This document shows positions 42,601 through 55,809 of a stretch of DNA of 64,000 nt, in pieces. The notes under the pieces were generated by a model that was given only the letters and a program-made list of their open reading frames with translations, was not told where the DNA came from and did no database searches. This DNA comes from Luzula sylvatica (Eukaryota > Streptophyta > Magnoliopsida > Poales > Juncaceae). A program made the translations under genes and the position numbers. The stretch is from assembly GCA_946800325.1 (NCBI GenBank), contig CAMPEJ010000002.1, positions 1,302,001 through 1,366,000 of the forward strand. The letters are read 5' to 3'. Every line of letters starts with the position of its first letter. Within the stretch, counting starts at the first letter, position 1.

Positions 42601-44899
42601 AGCATAAACAAATTGTTTTGAATCGAAAAACAAACTTTCTTAGTGTTTGTAAATTTTGGTGAAATGTTATGTGGTAAAAGATACGATTCAAATGATCTCA
42701 AAATACGTTATTTGAACTCCCCAAAGCATAAACAGATTGTTTTGAATCGAAAATCAAACTTTCTTAGTGTTTGTAAATATTGGTGAAATGTTATGTAGTA
42801 AAAGATACGATTCAAATGATCTCAAAATACGTTATTTGAACTCCCCAAAGCATAAACAGATTGTTTTGAATCGAAAAACAAACTTTCTTAGTGTTTGTAA
42901 ATTTTGGTGAAATGTTATGTGGTAAAAGATACGATTCAAATGATCTCAAAATACGTTATTTGAACTCCCCAAAGCATAAGCAGATTGTTTTGAATCGAAA
43001 AACAAACTTTCTTAGTGTTTGTAAATTTTGGTGAAATGTTATGTAGTAAAAGATACGATTCAAATGATCTCAAAACAAGTTATTTGAACTCCCCAAAGCA
43101 TATACAGATTGTTTTGAATCGAAAAACAAACTTTCTTAGTGTTTGTAAATTTTGGTGAAATGTTATGTGGTAAAAGATACGATTCGAATGATCTCAAAAT
43201 ACGTTATTTGAACTCCCCAAAGCATAAACAGATTGTTTTGAATCGAAAAACAAACTTTCTTAGTGTTTGTAAATTTTGGTGAAATGTTATGTGGTAAAAG
43301 ATACGATTCAAATGATCTCAAAATACGTTATTTGAACTCCCCAAAGCATAAACAGATTGTTTTGAATCGAAAAACAAACTTTCTTAGTGTTTGTAAATTT
43401 TGGTGAAATGTTATGTGGTAAAAGATACGATTCAAATGATCTCAAAATACGTTATTTGAACTCCCCAAAGCATAAACAGATTGTTTTGAATCGAAAAACA
43501 AACTGTCTTAGTGTTTGTAAATTTTGGTGAAATGTTATGTAGTAAAAGATACGATTCAAATGATCTCAAAATACGTTATTTGAACTCCCCAAAGCATAAA
43601 CAGATTGTTTTGAATCGAAAAACAAACTTTCTTACTGTTTGTAAATTTTGGTAAAATGTTATGTGGTAAAAGATACGATTCAAATGATCTCAAAATACGT
43701 TATTTTAACTCCCCAAAGCATAAACAGATTGTTTTGAATCGAAAAACAAACTTTCTTAGTGTTTGTAAATTTTGGTGAAATGTTATGTGGTAAAAGATAC
43801 GATTCAAATGATCTCAAAATACGTTATTTGAACTCCCCAAAGCATAAACAAATTGTTTTGAATCGAAAAACAAACTTTCTTAGTGTTTGTAAATTTTGGT
43901 GAAATGTTATGTGGTAAAAGATACGATTCAAATGATCTCAAAATATGTTATTTGAACTCCCCAAAGCATAAACAGATTGTTTTGAATCGAAAAACAAACT
44001 TTCGTAGTGTTTGTAAATTTTGGTGAAATGTTATGTGGTAAAAGATACGATTCATATGATCTCAAAATACGTTATTTGAACTCCCCAAAGCATAAACAGA
44101 TTGTTTTGAATCGAAAAACAAACTTTCTTAGTGTTTGTAAATTTTGGTGAAATGTTATATGGAAAAAGATACGATTCAAATGATCTCAAAATACGTTATT
44201 TGAACTCCCCAAAGCATAAACAAATTGTTTTGAATCGAAAAACAAACTTTCTTAGTGTTTGTAAATTTTGGTGAAATGTTATGTGGTAAAAGATACGATT
44301 CAAATGATCTCAAAATACGTCATTTGAACTCCCCAAAGCCTAAACAGATTGTTTTGAATCGAAAAACAAACTTTCGTAGTGTTTGTAAATTTTGGTGAAA
44401 TGTTATGTGGTAAAAGATACGATTCAAATGATCTCAAAATACGTTATTTGAACTCCCCAAAGCATAAACAAATTGTTTTGAATCGAAAAACAAACTGTCT
44501 TAGTGTTTGTAAATTTTGGTGAAATGTTATATGGAAAAAGATACGATTCAAATGATCTCAAAATACGTTATTTGAACTCCCCAAAGCATAAACGGATTGT
44601 TTTGAATCGAAAAACAAACTTTCTTAGTGTTTGAAAATTTTGGTGAAATGTTATGTGGTAAAAGAAACGATTCAAATGATCTCAAAATACGTTATTTGAA
44701 CTCCCCAAAGCATAAACAAATTGTTTTGAATCGAAAAACAAACTGTCTTAGTGTTTGTAAATTTTGGTGAAATGTTATATGGAAAAAGATACGATTCAAA
44801 TGATCTCAAAATACGTTATTTGAACTCCCCAAAGCATAAACGGATTGTTTTGAATCGAAAAACAAACTTTCTTAGTGTTTGAAAATTTTGGTGAAATGT

Positions 44900-47800
44900 T
44901 ATGTGGTAAAAGAAACGATTCAAATGATCTCAAAATACGTTATTTGAACTCCCGAAAGCATAAACAGATTGTTTTGAATCGAAAAACAATCTTTCTTAGT
45001 GTTTGTAAATTTTGGTGAAATGTTATATGGAAAAAGATACGATTCAAATGATCTCAAAATACGTTATTTGAACTCCCCAAAGCATAAACAGATTGTTTTG
45101 AATCGAAAAACAAACTTTCTTAGTGTTTGTAAATTTTGGTGAAATGTTATGTAGTAAAAGATACGATTCAAATGATCTCAAAATACGTCATTTGAACTCC
45201 CCAAAGCATAAACAGATTGTTTTGAATCGAAAAACAAACTGTCTTAGTGTTTGTAAATTTTGGTGAAATGTTATATGGAAAAAGATACGATGCAAATGAT
45301 CTCAAAATACGTTATTTGAACTCCCCAAAGCATAAACAGATTGTTTTGAATCGAAAAACAAACTTTCTTAGTGTTTGTAAATTTTGGTAAAATGTTATGT
45401 GGTAAAAGACACGATTCAAATGATCTCAAAATACGTTATTTCAACTCCCCAAAGCATAAACAGATTGTTTTGAATCGAAAAACAAACTTTCTTAGTGTTT
45501 GTAAATTTTGGTGAAATGTTATGTGGTAAAAAATACGATCCAAATGATCTCAAAATACGTTATTTGAACTCCCCAAAGCATAAACAGATTGTTTTGAATC
45601 GAAAAACAAACTTTCTTAGTGTTTGTAAATTTTGGTGAAATGTTATGTGGTAAAAGATACGATTCGAATGATCTCAAAATACGTTATTTGAACTCCCCAA
45701 AGCATAAACAGATTGTTTTGAATCGAAAAACAAACTTTCTTAGTGTTTGTAAATTTTGGTAAAATGTTATGTGGTAAAAGATACGATTCAAATGATCTCA
45801 AAATACGTTATTTCAACTCCCCAAAGCATAAAACAGATTGTTTTGAATCGAAAAACAAACTTTCTTAGTGTTTGAAAATTTTGGTGAAATGTTATGTGGT
45901 AAAAGATACGATTCAAATGATCTCAAAATACGTTATTTGAACTCCCCAAAGCATAAACAGATTGTTTTGAATCGAAAAACAAACTTTCTTAGTGTTTGTA
46001 AATTTTGGTGAAATGTTATGTGGTAAAAGATACGATTCAAATGATCTCAAAATACGTTATTTGAACTCCCCAAAGCATAAACAGATTGTTTTGAATCGAC
46101 AAACAAACTTTCTTAGTGTTTGTAAATTTTGGTGAAATGTTATGTGGTAAAAGATACGATTCAAATGATCTCAAAATACGTCATTTGAACTCCCCAAAGC
46201 ATAAACAGATTGTTTTGAATGGAAAAACAAACTTTCTTAGTGTTTGTAAATTTTGGTAAAATGTTATGTGGTAAAAGATACGATTCAAATGATCTCAAAA
46301 TACGTTGTTTGAACTCCCCAAAGCATAAACAGATTGTTTTGAATCGAAAAACAAACTTTCTTAGTGTTTGAAAATTTTGGTGAAATGTTATGTGGTAAAA
46401 GATACGATTCAAATGATCTCAAAATACGTTATTTGAACTCCCGAAAGCATAAACAGATTGTTTTGAATCGAAAAACAAACTTTCTTAGTGTTTGTAAATT
46501 TTGGTGAAATGTTATGTGGTAAAAGATACGATTCAAATGATCTCAAAATACGTTATTTGAACTCCCCAAAGCATAAACAGATTGTTTTGAATCGAAAAAC
46601 AAACTTTCTTAGTGTTTGTAAATTTTGGTGAAATGTTATGTCGTAAAAGATACGATTCAAATGATCTCAAAATACGTTATTTGAACTCCCCAAAGCATAA
46701 ACAGATTGTTTTGAATCGAAAAACAAAAATGTCTTAGTGTTTGTAAATTTTGGTGAAATGTTATATGGAAAAAGGTACGATTCAAATGATCTCAAAATAC
46801 GTTATTTGAACTCCCCAAAGCATAAACAAATTGTTTTGAATCGAAAAACAAACTTTCTTAGTGTTTGTAAATTTTGGTGAAATGTTATGTGGTAAAAGAT
46901 ACGATTCAAATGATCTCAAAATACGTTATTTGAACTTCCCAAAGCATAAACAGATTGTTTTGAATCGAAAATCAAACTTTCTTAGTGTTTGTAAATATTG
47001 GTGAAATGTTATGTAGTAAAAGATACGATTCAAATGATCTCAAAATACGTTATTTGAACTCCCCAAAGCATAAACAGATTGTTTTGAATCGAAAAACAAA
47101 CTTTCTTAGTGTTTGTAAATTTTGGTGAAATGTTATGTGGTAAAAGATACGATTCAAATGATCTCAAAATACGTTATTTGAACTCCCCAAAGCATAAACA
47201 GATTGTTTTGAATCGAAAAACAAACTTTCTTAGTGTTTGTAAATTTTGGTGAAATGTTATGTAGTAAAAGATACGATTCAAATGATCTCAAAATACGTTA
47301 TTTGAACTCCCCAAAGCATAAACAGATTGTTTTGAATCGAAAAACAAACTTTCTTAGTGTTTGTAAATTTTGGTGAAATGTTATGTAGTAAAAGATACGA
47401 TTCAAATGATCTCAAAATACGTCATTTGAACTCCCCAAAGCATAAACAGATTGTTTTGAATCGAAAAACAAACTGTCTTAGTGTTTGTAAATTTTGGTGA
47501 AATGTTATATGGAAAAAGATACGATGCAAATGATCTCAAAATACGTTATTTGAACTCCCCAAAGCATAAACGGATTGTTTTGAATCGAAAAACAAACTTT
47601 CTTAGTGTTTGAAAATTTTGGTGAAATGTTATGTGGTAAAAGAAACGATTCAAATGATCTCAAAATACGTTATTTGAACTCCCGAAAGCATAAACAGATT
47701 GTTTTGAATCGAAAAACAATCTTTCTTAGTGTTTGTAAATTTTGGTGAAATGTTATGTGGAAAAAGATACGATTCAAATGATCTCAAAATACGTTATTTG

Positions 47801-50080
47801 AACTCCCCAAAGCATAAACAGATTGTTTTGAATCGAAAAACAAACTTTCTTAGTGTTTGTAAATTTTGGTGAAATGTTATGTAGTAAAAGATACGATTCA
47901 AATGATCTCAAAATACGTCATTTGAACTCCCCAAAGCATAAACAGATTGTTTTGAATCGAAAAACAAACTGTCTTAGTGTTTGTAAATTTTGGTGAAATG
48001 TTATATGGAAAAAGATACGATGCAAATGATCTCAAAATACGTTATTTGAACTCCCCAAAGCATAAACAGATTGTTTTGAATCGAAAAACAAACTTTCTTA
48101 GTGTTTGTAAATTTTGGTAAAATGTTATGTGGTAAAAGACACGATTCAAATGATCTCAAAATACGTTATTTCAACTCCCCAAAGCATAAACAGATTGTTT
48201 TGAATCGAAAAACAAACTTTCTTAGTGTTTGTAAATTTTGGTGAAATGTTATGTGGTAAAAAATACGATCCAAATGATCTCAAAATACGTTATTTGAACT
48301 CCCCAAAGCATAAACAGATTGTTTTGAATCGAAAAACAAACTTTCTTAGTGTTTGTAAATTTTGGTGAAATGTTATGTGGTAAAAGATACGATTCGAATG
48401 ATCTCAAAATACGTTATTTGAACTCCCCAAAGCATAAACAGATTGTTTTGAATCGAAAAACAAACTTTCTTAGTGTTTGTAAATTTTGGTAAAATGTTAT
48501 GTGGTAAAAGATACGATTCAAATGATCTCAAAATACGTTATTTTAACTCCCCAAAGCATAAACAGATTGTTTTGAATCGAAAAACAAACTTTCTTAGTGT
48601 TTGAAAATTTTGGTGAAATGTTATGTGGTAAAAGATACGATTCAAATGATCTCAAAATACGTTATTTGAACTCCCCAAAGCATAAACAGATTGTTTTGAA
48701 TCGAAAAACAAACTTTCTTAGTGTTTGTAAATTTTGGTGAAATGTTATGTGGTAAAAGATACGATTCAAATGATCTCAAAATACGTTATTTGAACTCCCC
48801 AAAGCATAAACAGATTGTTTTGAATCGACAAACAAACTTTCTTAGTGTTTGTAAATTTTGGTGAAATGTTATGTGGTAAAAGATACGATTCAAATTATCT
48901 CAAAATACGTCATTTGAACTCCCCAAAGCATAAACAGATTGTTTTGAATGAAAAAACAAACTTTCTTAGTGTTTGTAAATTTTGGTAAAATGTTATGTGG
49001 TAAAAGATACGATTCAAATGATCTCAAAATACGTTGTTTGAACTCCCCAAAGCATAAACAGATTGTTTTGAATCGAAAAACAAACTTTCTTAGTGTTTGA
49101 AAATTTTGGTGAAATGTTATGTGGTAAAAGATACGATTCAAATGATCTCAAAATACGTTATTTGAACTCCCGAAGGCATAAACAGATTGTTTTGAATCGA
49201 AAAACAAACTTTCTTAGTGTTTGTAAATTTTGGTGAAATGTTATGTGGTAAAAGATACGATTCAAATGATCTCAAAATACGTTATTTGAACTCCCCAAAG
49301 CGTAAACAGATTGTTTTGAATCGAAAAACAAACTTTCTTAGTGTTTGTAAATTTTGGTGAAATGTTATGTCGTAAAAGATACGATTCAAATGATCTCAAA
49401 ATACGTTATTTGAACTCCCCAAAGCATAAACAGATTGTTTTGAATCGAAAAACAAAAATGTCTTAGTGTTTGTAAATTTTGGTGAAATGTTATATGGAAA
49501 AAGGTACGATTCAAATGATCTCAAAATACGTTATTTGAACTCCCCAAAGCATAAACAAATTGTTTTGAATCGAAAAACAAACTTTCTTAGTGTTTGTAAA
49601 TTTTGGTGAAATGTTATGTGGTAAAAGATACGATTCAAATGATCTCAAAATACGTTATTTGAACTCCCCAAAGCATAAACAGATTGTTTTGAATCGAAAA
49701 TCAAACTTTCTTAGTGTTTGTAAATATTGGTGAAATGTTATGTAGTAAAAGATACGATTCAAATGATCTCAAAATACGTTATTTGAACTCCCCAAAGCAT
49801 AAACAGATTGTTTTGAATCGAAAAACAAACTTTCTTAGTGTTTGTAAATTTTGGTGAAATGTTATGTGGTAAAAGATACGATTCAAATGATCTCAAAATA
49901 CGTTATTTGAACTCCCCAAAGCATAAACAGATTGTTTTGAATCGAAAAACAAACTTTCTTAGTGTTTGTAAATTTTGGTGAAATGTTATGTAGTAAAAGA
50001 TACGATTCAAATGATCTCAAAATACGTTATTTGAACTCCCCAAAGCATAAACAGATTGTTTTGAATCGAAAAACAAACTT
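44900..50080 (+). repeat. Two copies of an approximately 2729-bp, 22-monomer higher-order unit
   Basis: The series from about 44.9 to 47.4 kb repeats at about 47.6 to 50.1 kb. Markers are AACAATCTTTC (44986 and about 47716), GATGCAAATG, GTAAAAAATACGATCC, TCGACAAACAAAC, TTGAATGGAAAAAC or its TTGAATGAAAAAAC derivative near 48947, ACGTTGTTTG, AAAAATGTC and GTAAATATTGG. Offsets of 2729 and 2730 agree with 22 monomers plus one or two single-base insertions. Confidence 0.8.
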
Positions 50081-51091
50081 TCTTAGTGTTTGTAAATTTT
50101 GGTGAAATGTTATGTGGTAAAAGATACGATTCGAATGATCTCAAAATACGTTATTTGAACTCCCCAAAGCATAAACAGATTGTTTTGAATCGAAAAACAA
50201 ACTTTCTTAGTGTTTGTAAATTTTGGTGAAATGTTATGTGGTAAAAGATACGATTCAAATGATCTCAAAATACGTTATTTGAACTCCCCAAAGCATAAAC
50301 AGATTGTTTTGAATCGAAAAACAAACTTTCTTAGTGTTTGTAAATTTTGGTGAAATGTTATGTGGTAAAAGATACGATTCAAATGATCTCAAAATACGTT
50401 ATTTCAACTCCCCAAAGCATAAACAGATTGTTTTGAATCGAAAAACAAACTTTCTTAGTGTTTGTAAATTTTGGTGAAATGTTATGTAGTAAAAGATACG
50501 ATTCAAATGATCTCAAAATACGTTATTTGAACTCCCCAAAGCATAAACAGATTGTTTTGAATCGAAAAACAAACTTTCTTAGTGTTTGTAAATTTTGGTA
50601 AAATGTTATGTGGTAAAAGATACGATTCAAATGATCTCAAAATACGTTATTTGAACTCCCCAAAGCATAAACAGATTGTTTTGAATCGAAAAACAAACTT
50701 TCTTAGTGTTTGTAAATTTTGGTGAAATGTTATGTGGTAAAAGATACGATTCAAATGATCTCAAAATACGTTATTTGAACTCCCCAAAGCATAAACAAAT
50801 TGTTTTGAATCGAAAAACAAACTTTCTTAGTGTTTGTAAATTTTGGTAAAATGTTATGTGGTAAAAGATACGATTCAAATGATCTCAAAATACGTTATTT
50901 GAACTCCCCAAAGCATAAACAGATTGTTTTGAATCGAAAAACAAACTTTCTTAGTGTTTGAAAATTTTGGTGAAATGTTATGTGGTAAAAGATACGATTC
51001 AAATGATCTCAAAATACGTTATTTGAACTCCCGAAAGCATAAACAGATTGTTTTGAATCGAAAAACAAACTTTCTTAGTGTTTGTAAATTT

Positions 51092-54000
51092 TGGTGAAAT
51101 GTTATGTGGTAAAAGATACGATTCAAATGATCTCAAAATACGTTATTTGAACTCCCCAAAGCATAAACATATTGTTTTGAATCGAAAAACAAACTTTCTT
51201 AGTGTTTGTAAATTTTGGTGAAATGTTATGTCGTAAAAGATACGATTCAAATGATCTCAAAATACGTTATTTGAACTCCCCAAAGCATAAACAGATTGTT
51301 TTGAATCGAAAAACAAACTGTCTTAGTGTTTGTAAATTTTGGTGAAATGTTATATGGAAAAAGATACGATTCAAATGATCTCAAAATACGTTATTTGAAC
51401 TCCCCAAAGCATAAACAAATTGTTTTGAATCGAAAAACAAACTTTCTTAGTGTTTGTAAATTTTGGTGAAATGTTATGTGGTAAAAGATACGATTCGAAT
51501 GATCTAAAAATATGTTATTTGAACTCCCCAAAGCATAAACAAATTGTTTTGAATCGAAAAACAAACTGTCTTAGTGTTTGTAAATTTTGGTGAAATGTTA
51601 TATGGAAAAAGATACGATTCAAATGATCTCAAAATACGTTATTTGAACTCCCCAAAGCATAAACGGATTGTTTTGAATCGAAAAACAAACTTTCTTAGTG
51701 TTTGTAAATTTTGGTGAAATGTTATGTGGTAAAAGATACGATTCAAATGATCTCAAAATACGTTATTTGAACTCCCCAAAGCATAAACAGATTGTTTTGA
51801 ATCGAAAAACAAACTGTCTTAGTGTTTGTAAATTTTGGTGAAATGTTATATGGAAAAAGATACGATTCAAATGATCTCAAAATACGTTATTTGAACTCCC
51901 CAAAGCATAAACAAATTGTTTTGAATCGAAAAACAAACTTTCTTAGTGTTTGTAAATTTTGGTGAAATGTTATGTGGTAAAAGATACGATTCAAATGATC
52001 TCAAAATACGTTATTTGAACTCCCCAAAGCATAAACAGATTGTTTTGAATCGAAAAACAAACTTTCGTAGTGTTTGTAAATTTTGGTGAAATGTTATGTG
52101 GTAAAAGATACGATTCATATGATCTCAAAATACGTTATTTGAACTCCCCAAAGCATAAACAAATTGTTTTGAATCGAAAAACAAACTTTCTTAGTGTTTG
52201 TAAATTTTGGTAAAATGTTATGTGGTAAAAAGATACGATTCAAATGATCTCAAAATACATTATTTCAACTCCCCAAAGCATAAACAGATTGTTTTGAATC
52301 GAAAAACAAAAATGTCTTAGTGTTTGTAAATTTTGGTGAAATGTTATATGGAAAAAGGTACGATTCAAATGATCTCAAAATACGTTATTTGAACTCCCGA
52401 AAGCATAAACAGATTGTTTTGAATCGAAAAACAAACTTTCTTAGTGTTTGAAAATTTTGGTGAAATGTTATGTGGTAAAAGATACGATTCAAATGATCTC
52501 AAAATACGTTATTTGAACTCCCCAAAGCATAAACAGATTGTTTTGAATCGAAAAACAAAAATGTCTTAGTGTTTGTAAATTTTGGTGAAATGTTATATGG
52601 AAAAAGGTACGATTCAAATGATCTCAAAATACGTTATTTGAACTCCCCAAAGCATAAACAAATTGTTTTGAATCGAAAAACAAACTTTCTTAGTGTTTGT
52701 AAATTTTGGTGAAATGTTATGTGGTAAAAGATACGATTCAAATGATCTCAAAATACGTTATTTGAACTCCCCAAAGCATAAACAGATTGTTTTGAATCGA
52801 AAATCAAACTTTCTTAGTGTTTGTAAATATTGGTGAAATGTTATGTAGTAAAAGATACGATTCAAATGATCTCAAAATACGTTATTTGAACTCCCCAAAG
52901 CATAAACAGATTGTTTTGAATCGAAAAACAAACTTTCTTAGTGTTTGTAAATTTTGGTGAAATGTTATGTGGTAAAAGATATGATTCAAATGATCTCAAA
53001 ATACGTTATTTGAACTCCCCAAAGCATAAACAGATTGTTTTGAATCGAAAAACAAACTTTCTTAGTGTTTGTAAATTTTGGTGAAATGTTATGTAGTAAA
53101 AGATACGATTCAAATGATCTCAAAATACGTTATTTGAACTCCCCAAAGCATAAACAGATTGTTTTGAATCGAAAAACAAACTTTCTTAGTGTTTGTAAAT
53201 TTTGGTGAAATGTTATGTGGTAAAAGATACGATTCGAATGATCTCAAAATACGTTATTTGAACTCCCCAAAGCATAAACAGATTGTTTTGAATCGAAAAA
53301 CAAACTTTCTTAGTGTTTGTAAATTTTGGTAAAATGTTATGTGGTAAAAGATACGATTCAACTGATCTCAAAATACGTTATTTGAACTCCCCAAAGCATA
53401 AACAGATTGTTTTGAATCGAAAAACTAACTTTCTTAGTGTTTGTAAATTTTGGTGAAATGTTATGTGGTAAAAGATACGATTCAAATGATCTCAAAATAC
53501 GTTATTTGAACTCCCCAAAGCATAAACATATTGTTTTGAATCGAAAAACAAACTTTCTTAGTGTTTGTAAATTTTGGTGAAATGTTATGTCGTAAAAGAT
53601 ACGATTCAAATGATCTCAAAATACGTTATTTGAACTCCCCAAAGCATAAACAGATTGTTTTGAATCGAAAAACAAACTGTCTTAGTGTTTGTAAATTTTG
53701 GTGAAATGTTATATGGAAAAAGATACGATTCAAATGATCTCAAAATACGTTATTTGAACTCCCCAAAGCATAAACAAATTGTTTTGAATCGAAAAACAAA
53801 CTTTCTTAGTGTTTGTAAATTTTGGTGAAATGTTATGTGGTAAAAGATACGATTCGAATGATCTAAAAATATGTTATTTGAACTCCCCAAAGCATAAACA
53901 AATTGTTTTGAATCGAAAAACAAACTGTCTTAGTGTTTGTAAATTTTGGTGAAATGTTATATGGAAAAAGATACGATTCAAATGATCTCAAAATACGTTA

Positions 54001-55809
54001 TTTGAACTCCCCAAAGCATAAACGGATTGTTTTGAATCGAAAAACAAACTTTCTTAGTGTTTGTAAATTTTGGTGAAATGTTATGTGGTAAAAGATACGA
54101 TTCAAATGATCTCAAAATACGTTATTTGAACTCCCCAAAGCATAAACAGATTGTTTTGAATCGAAAAACAAACTGTCTTAGTGTTTGTAAATTTTGGTGA
54201 AATGTTATATGGAAAAAGATACGATTCAAATGATCTCAAAATACGTTATTTGAACTCCCCAAAGCATAAACAAATTGTTTTGAATCGAAAAACAAACTTT
54301 CTTAGTGTTTGTAAATTTTGGTGAAATGTTATGTGGTAAAAGATACGATTCAAATGATCTCAAAATACGTTATTTGAACTCCCCAAAGCATAAACAGATT
54401 GTTTTGAATCGAAAAACAAACTTTCGTAGTGTTTGTAAATTTTGGTGAAATGTTATGTGGTAAAAGATACGATTCATATGATCTCAAAATACGTTATTTG
54501 AACTCCCCAAAGCATAAACAAATTGTTTTGAATCGAAAAACAAACTTTCTTAGTGTTTGTAAATTTTGGTAAAATGTTATGTGGTAAAAAGATACGATTC
54601 AAATGATCTCAAAATACATTATTTCAACTCCCCAAAGCATAAACAGATTGTTTTGAATCGAAAAACAAAAATGTCTTAGTGTTTGTAAATTTTGGTGAAA
54701 TGTTATATGGAAAAAGGTACGATTCAAATGATCTCAAAATACGTTATTTGAACTCCCGAAAGCATAAACAGATTGTTTTGAATCGAAAAACAAACTTTCT
54801 TAGTGTTTGAAAATTTTGGTGAAATGTTATGTGGTAAAAGATACGATTCAAATGATCTCAAAATACGTTATTTGAACTCCCCAAAGCATAAACAGATTGT
54901 TTTGAATCGAAAAACAAAAATGTCTTAGTGTTTGTAAATTTTGGTGAAATGTTATATGGAAAAAGGTACGATTCAAATGATCTCAAAATACGTTATTTGA
55001 ACTCCCCAAAGCATAAACAAATTGTTTTGAATCGAAAAACAAACTTTCTTAGTGTTTGTAAATTTTGGTGAAATGTTATGTGGTAAAAGATACGATTCAA
55101 ATGATCTCAAAATACGTTATTTGAACTCCCCAAAGCATAAACAGATTGTTTTGAATCGAAAATCAAACTTTCTTAGTGTTTGTAAATATTGGTGAAATGT
55201 TATGTAGTAAAAGATACGATTCAAATGATCTCAAAATACGTTATTTGAACTCCCCAAAGCATAAACAGATTGTTTTGAATCGAAAAACAAACTTTCTTAG
55301 TGTTTGTAAATTTTGGTGAAATGTTATGTGGTAAAAGATATGATTCAAATGATCTCAAAATACGTTATTTGAACTCCCCAAAGCATAAACAGATTGTTTT
55401 GAATCGAAAAACAAACTTTCTTAGTGTTTTTAAATTTTGGTGAAATGTTATGTAGTAAAAGATACGATTCAAATGATCTCAAAATACGTTATTTGAACTC
55501 CCCAAAGCATAAACAGATTGTTTTGAATCGAAAAACAAACTTTCTTAGTGTTTGTAAATTTTGGTGAAATGTTATGTGGTAAAAGATACGATTCGAATGA
55601 TCTCAAAATACGTTATTTGAACTCCCCAAAGCATAAACAGATTGTTTTGAATCGAAAAACAAACTTTCTTAGTGTTTGTAAATTTTGGTAAAATGTTATG
55701 TGGTAAAAGATACGATTCAACTGATCTCAAAATACGTTATTTGAACTCCCCAAAGCATAAACAGATTGTTTTGAATCGAAAAACAAACTTTCTTAGTGTT
55801 TGTAAATTT
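51092..55809 (+). repeat. Two tandem copies of a 2359-bp, 19-monomer higher-order unit
   Basis: The unit 51092-53450 is followed immediately by 53451-55809. The length equals 19 x 124 plus 3, from two AAAAATGTC insertions and one GGTAAAAAGATAC insertion, all present in both copies. Paired markers are AACATATTG, GATTCGAATGATCTAAAAATATG, GATTCATATG, GTAAATATTGG, GATATGATTC and GATTCAACTGATC. The boundary at 55809/55810 is also where the copy of 32983-36702 begins. Confidence 0.87.
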
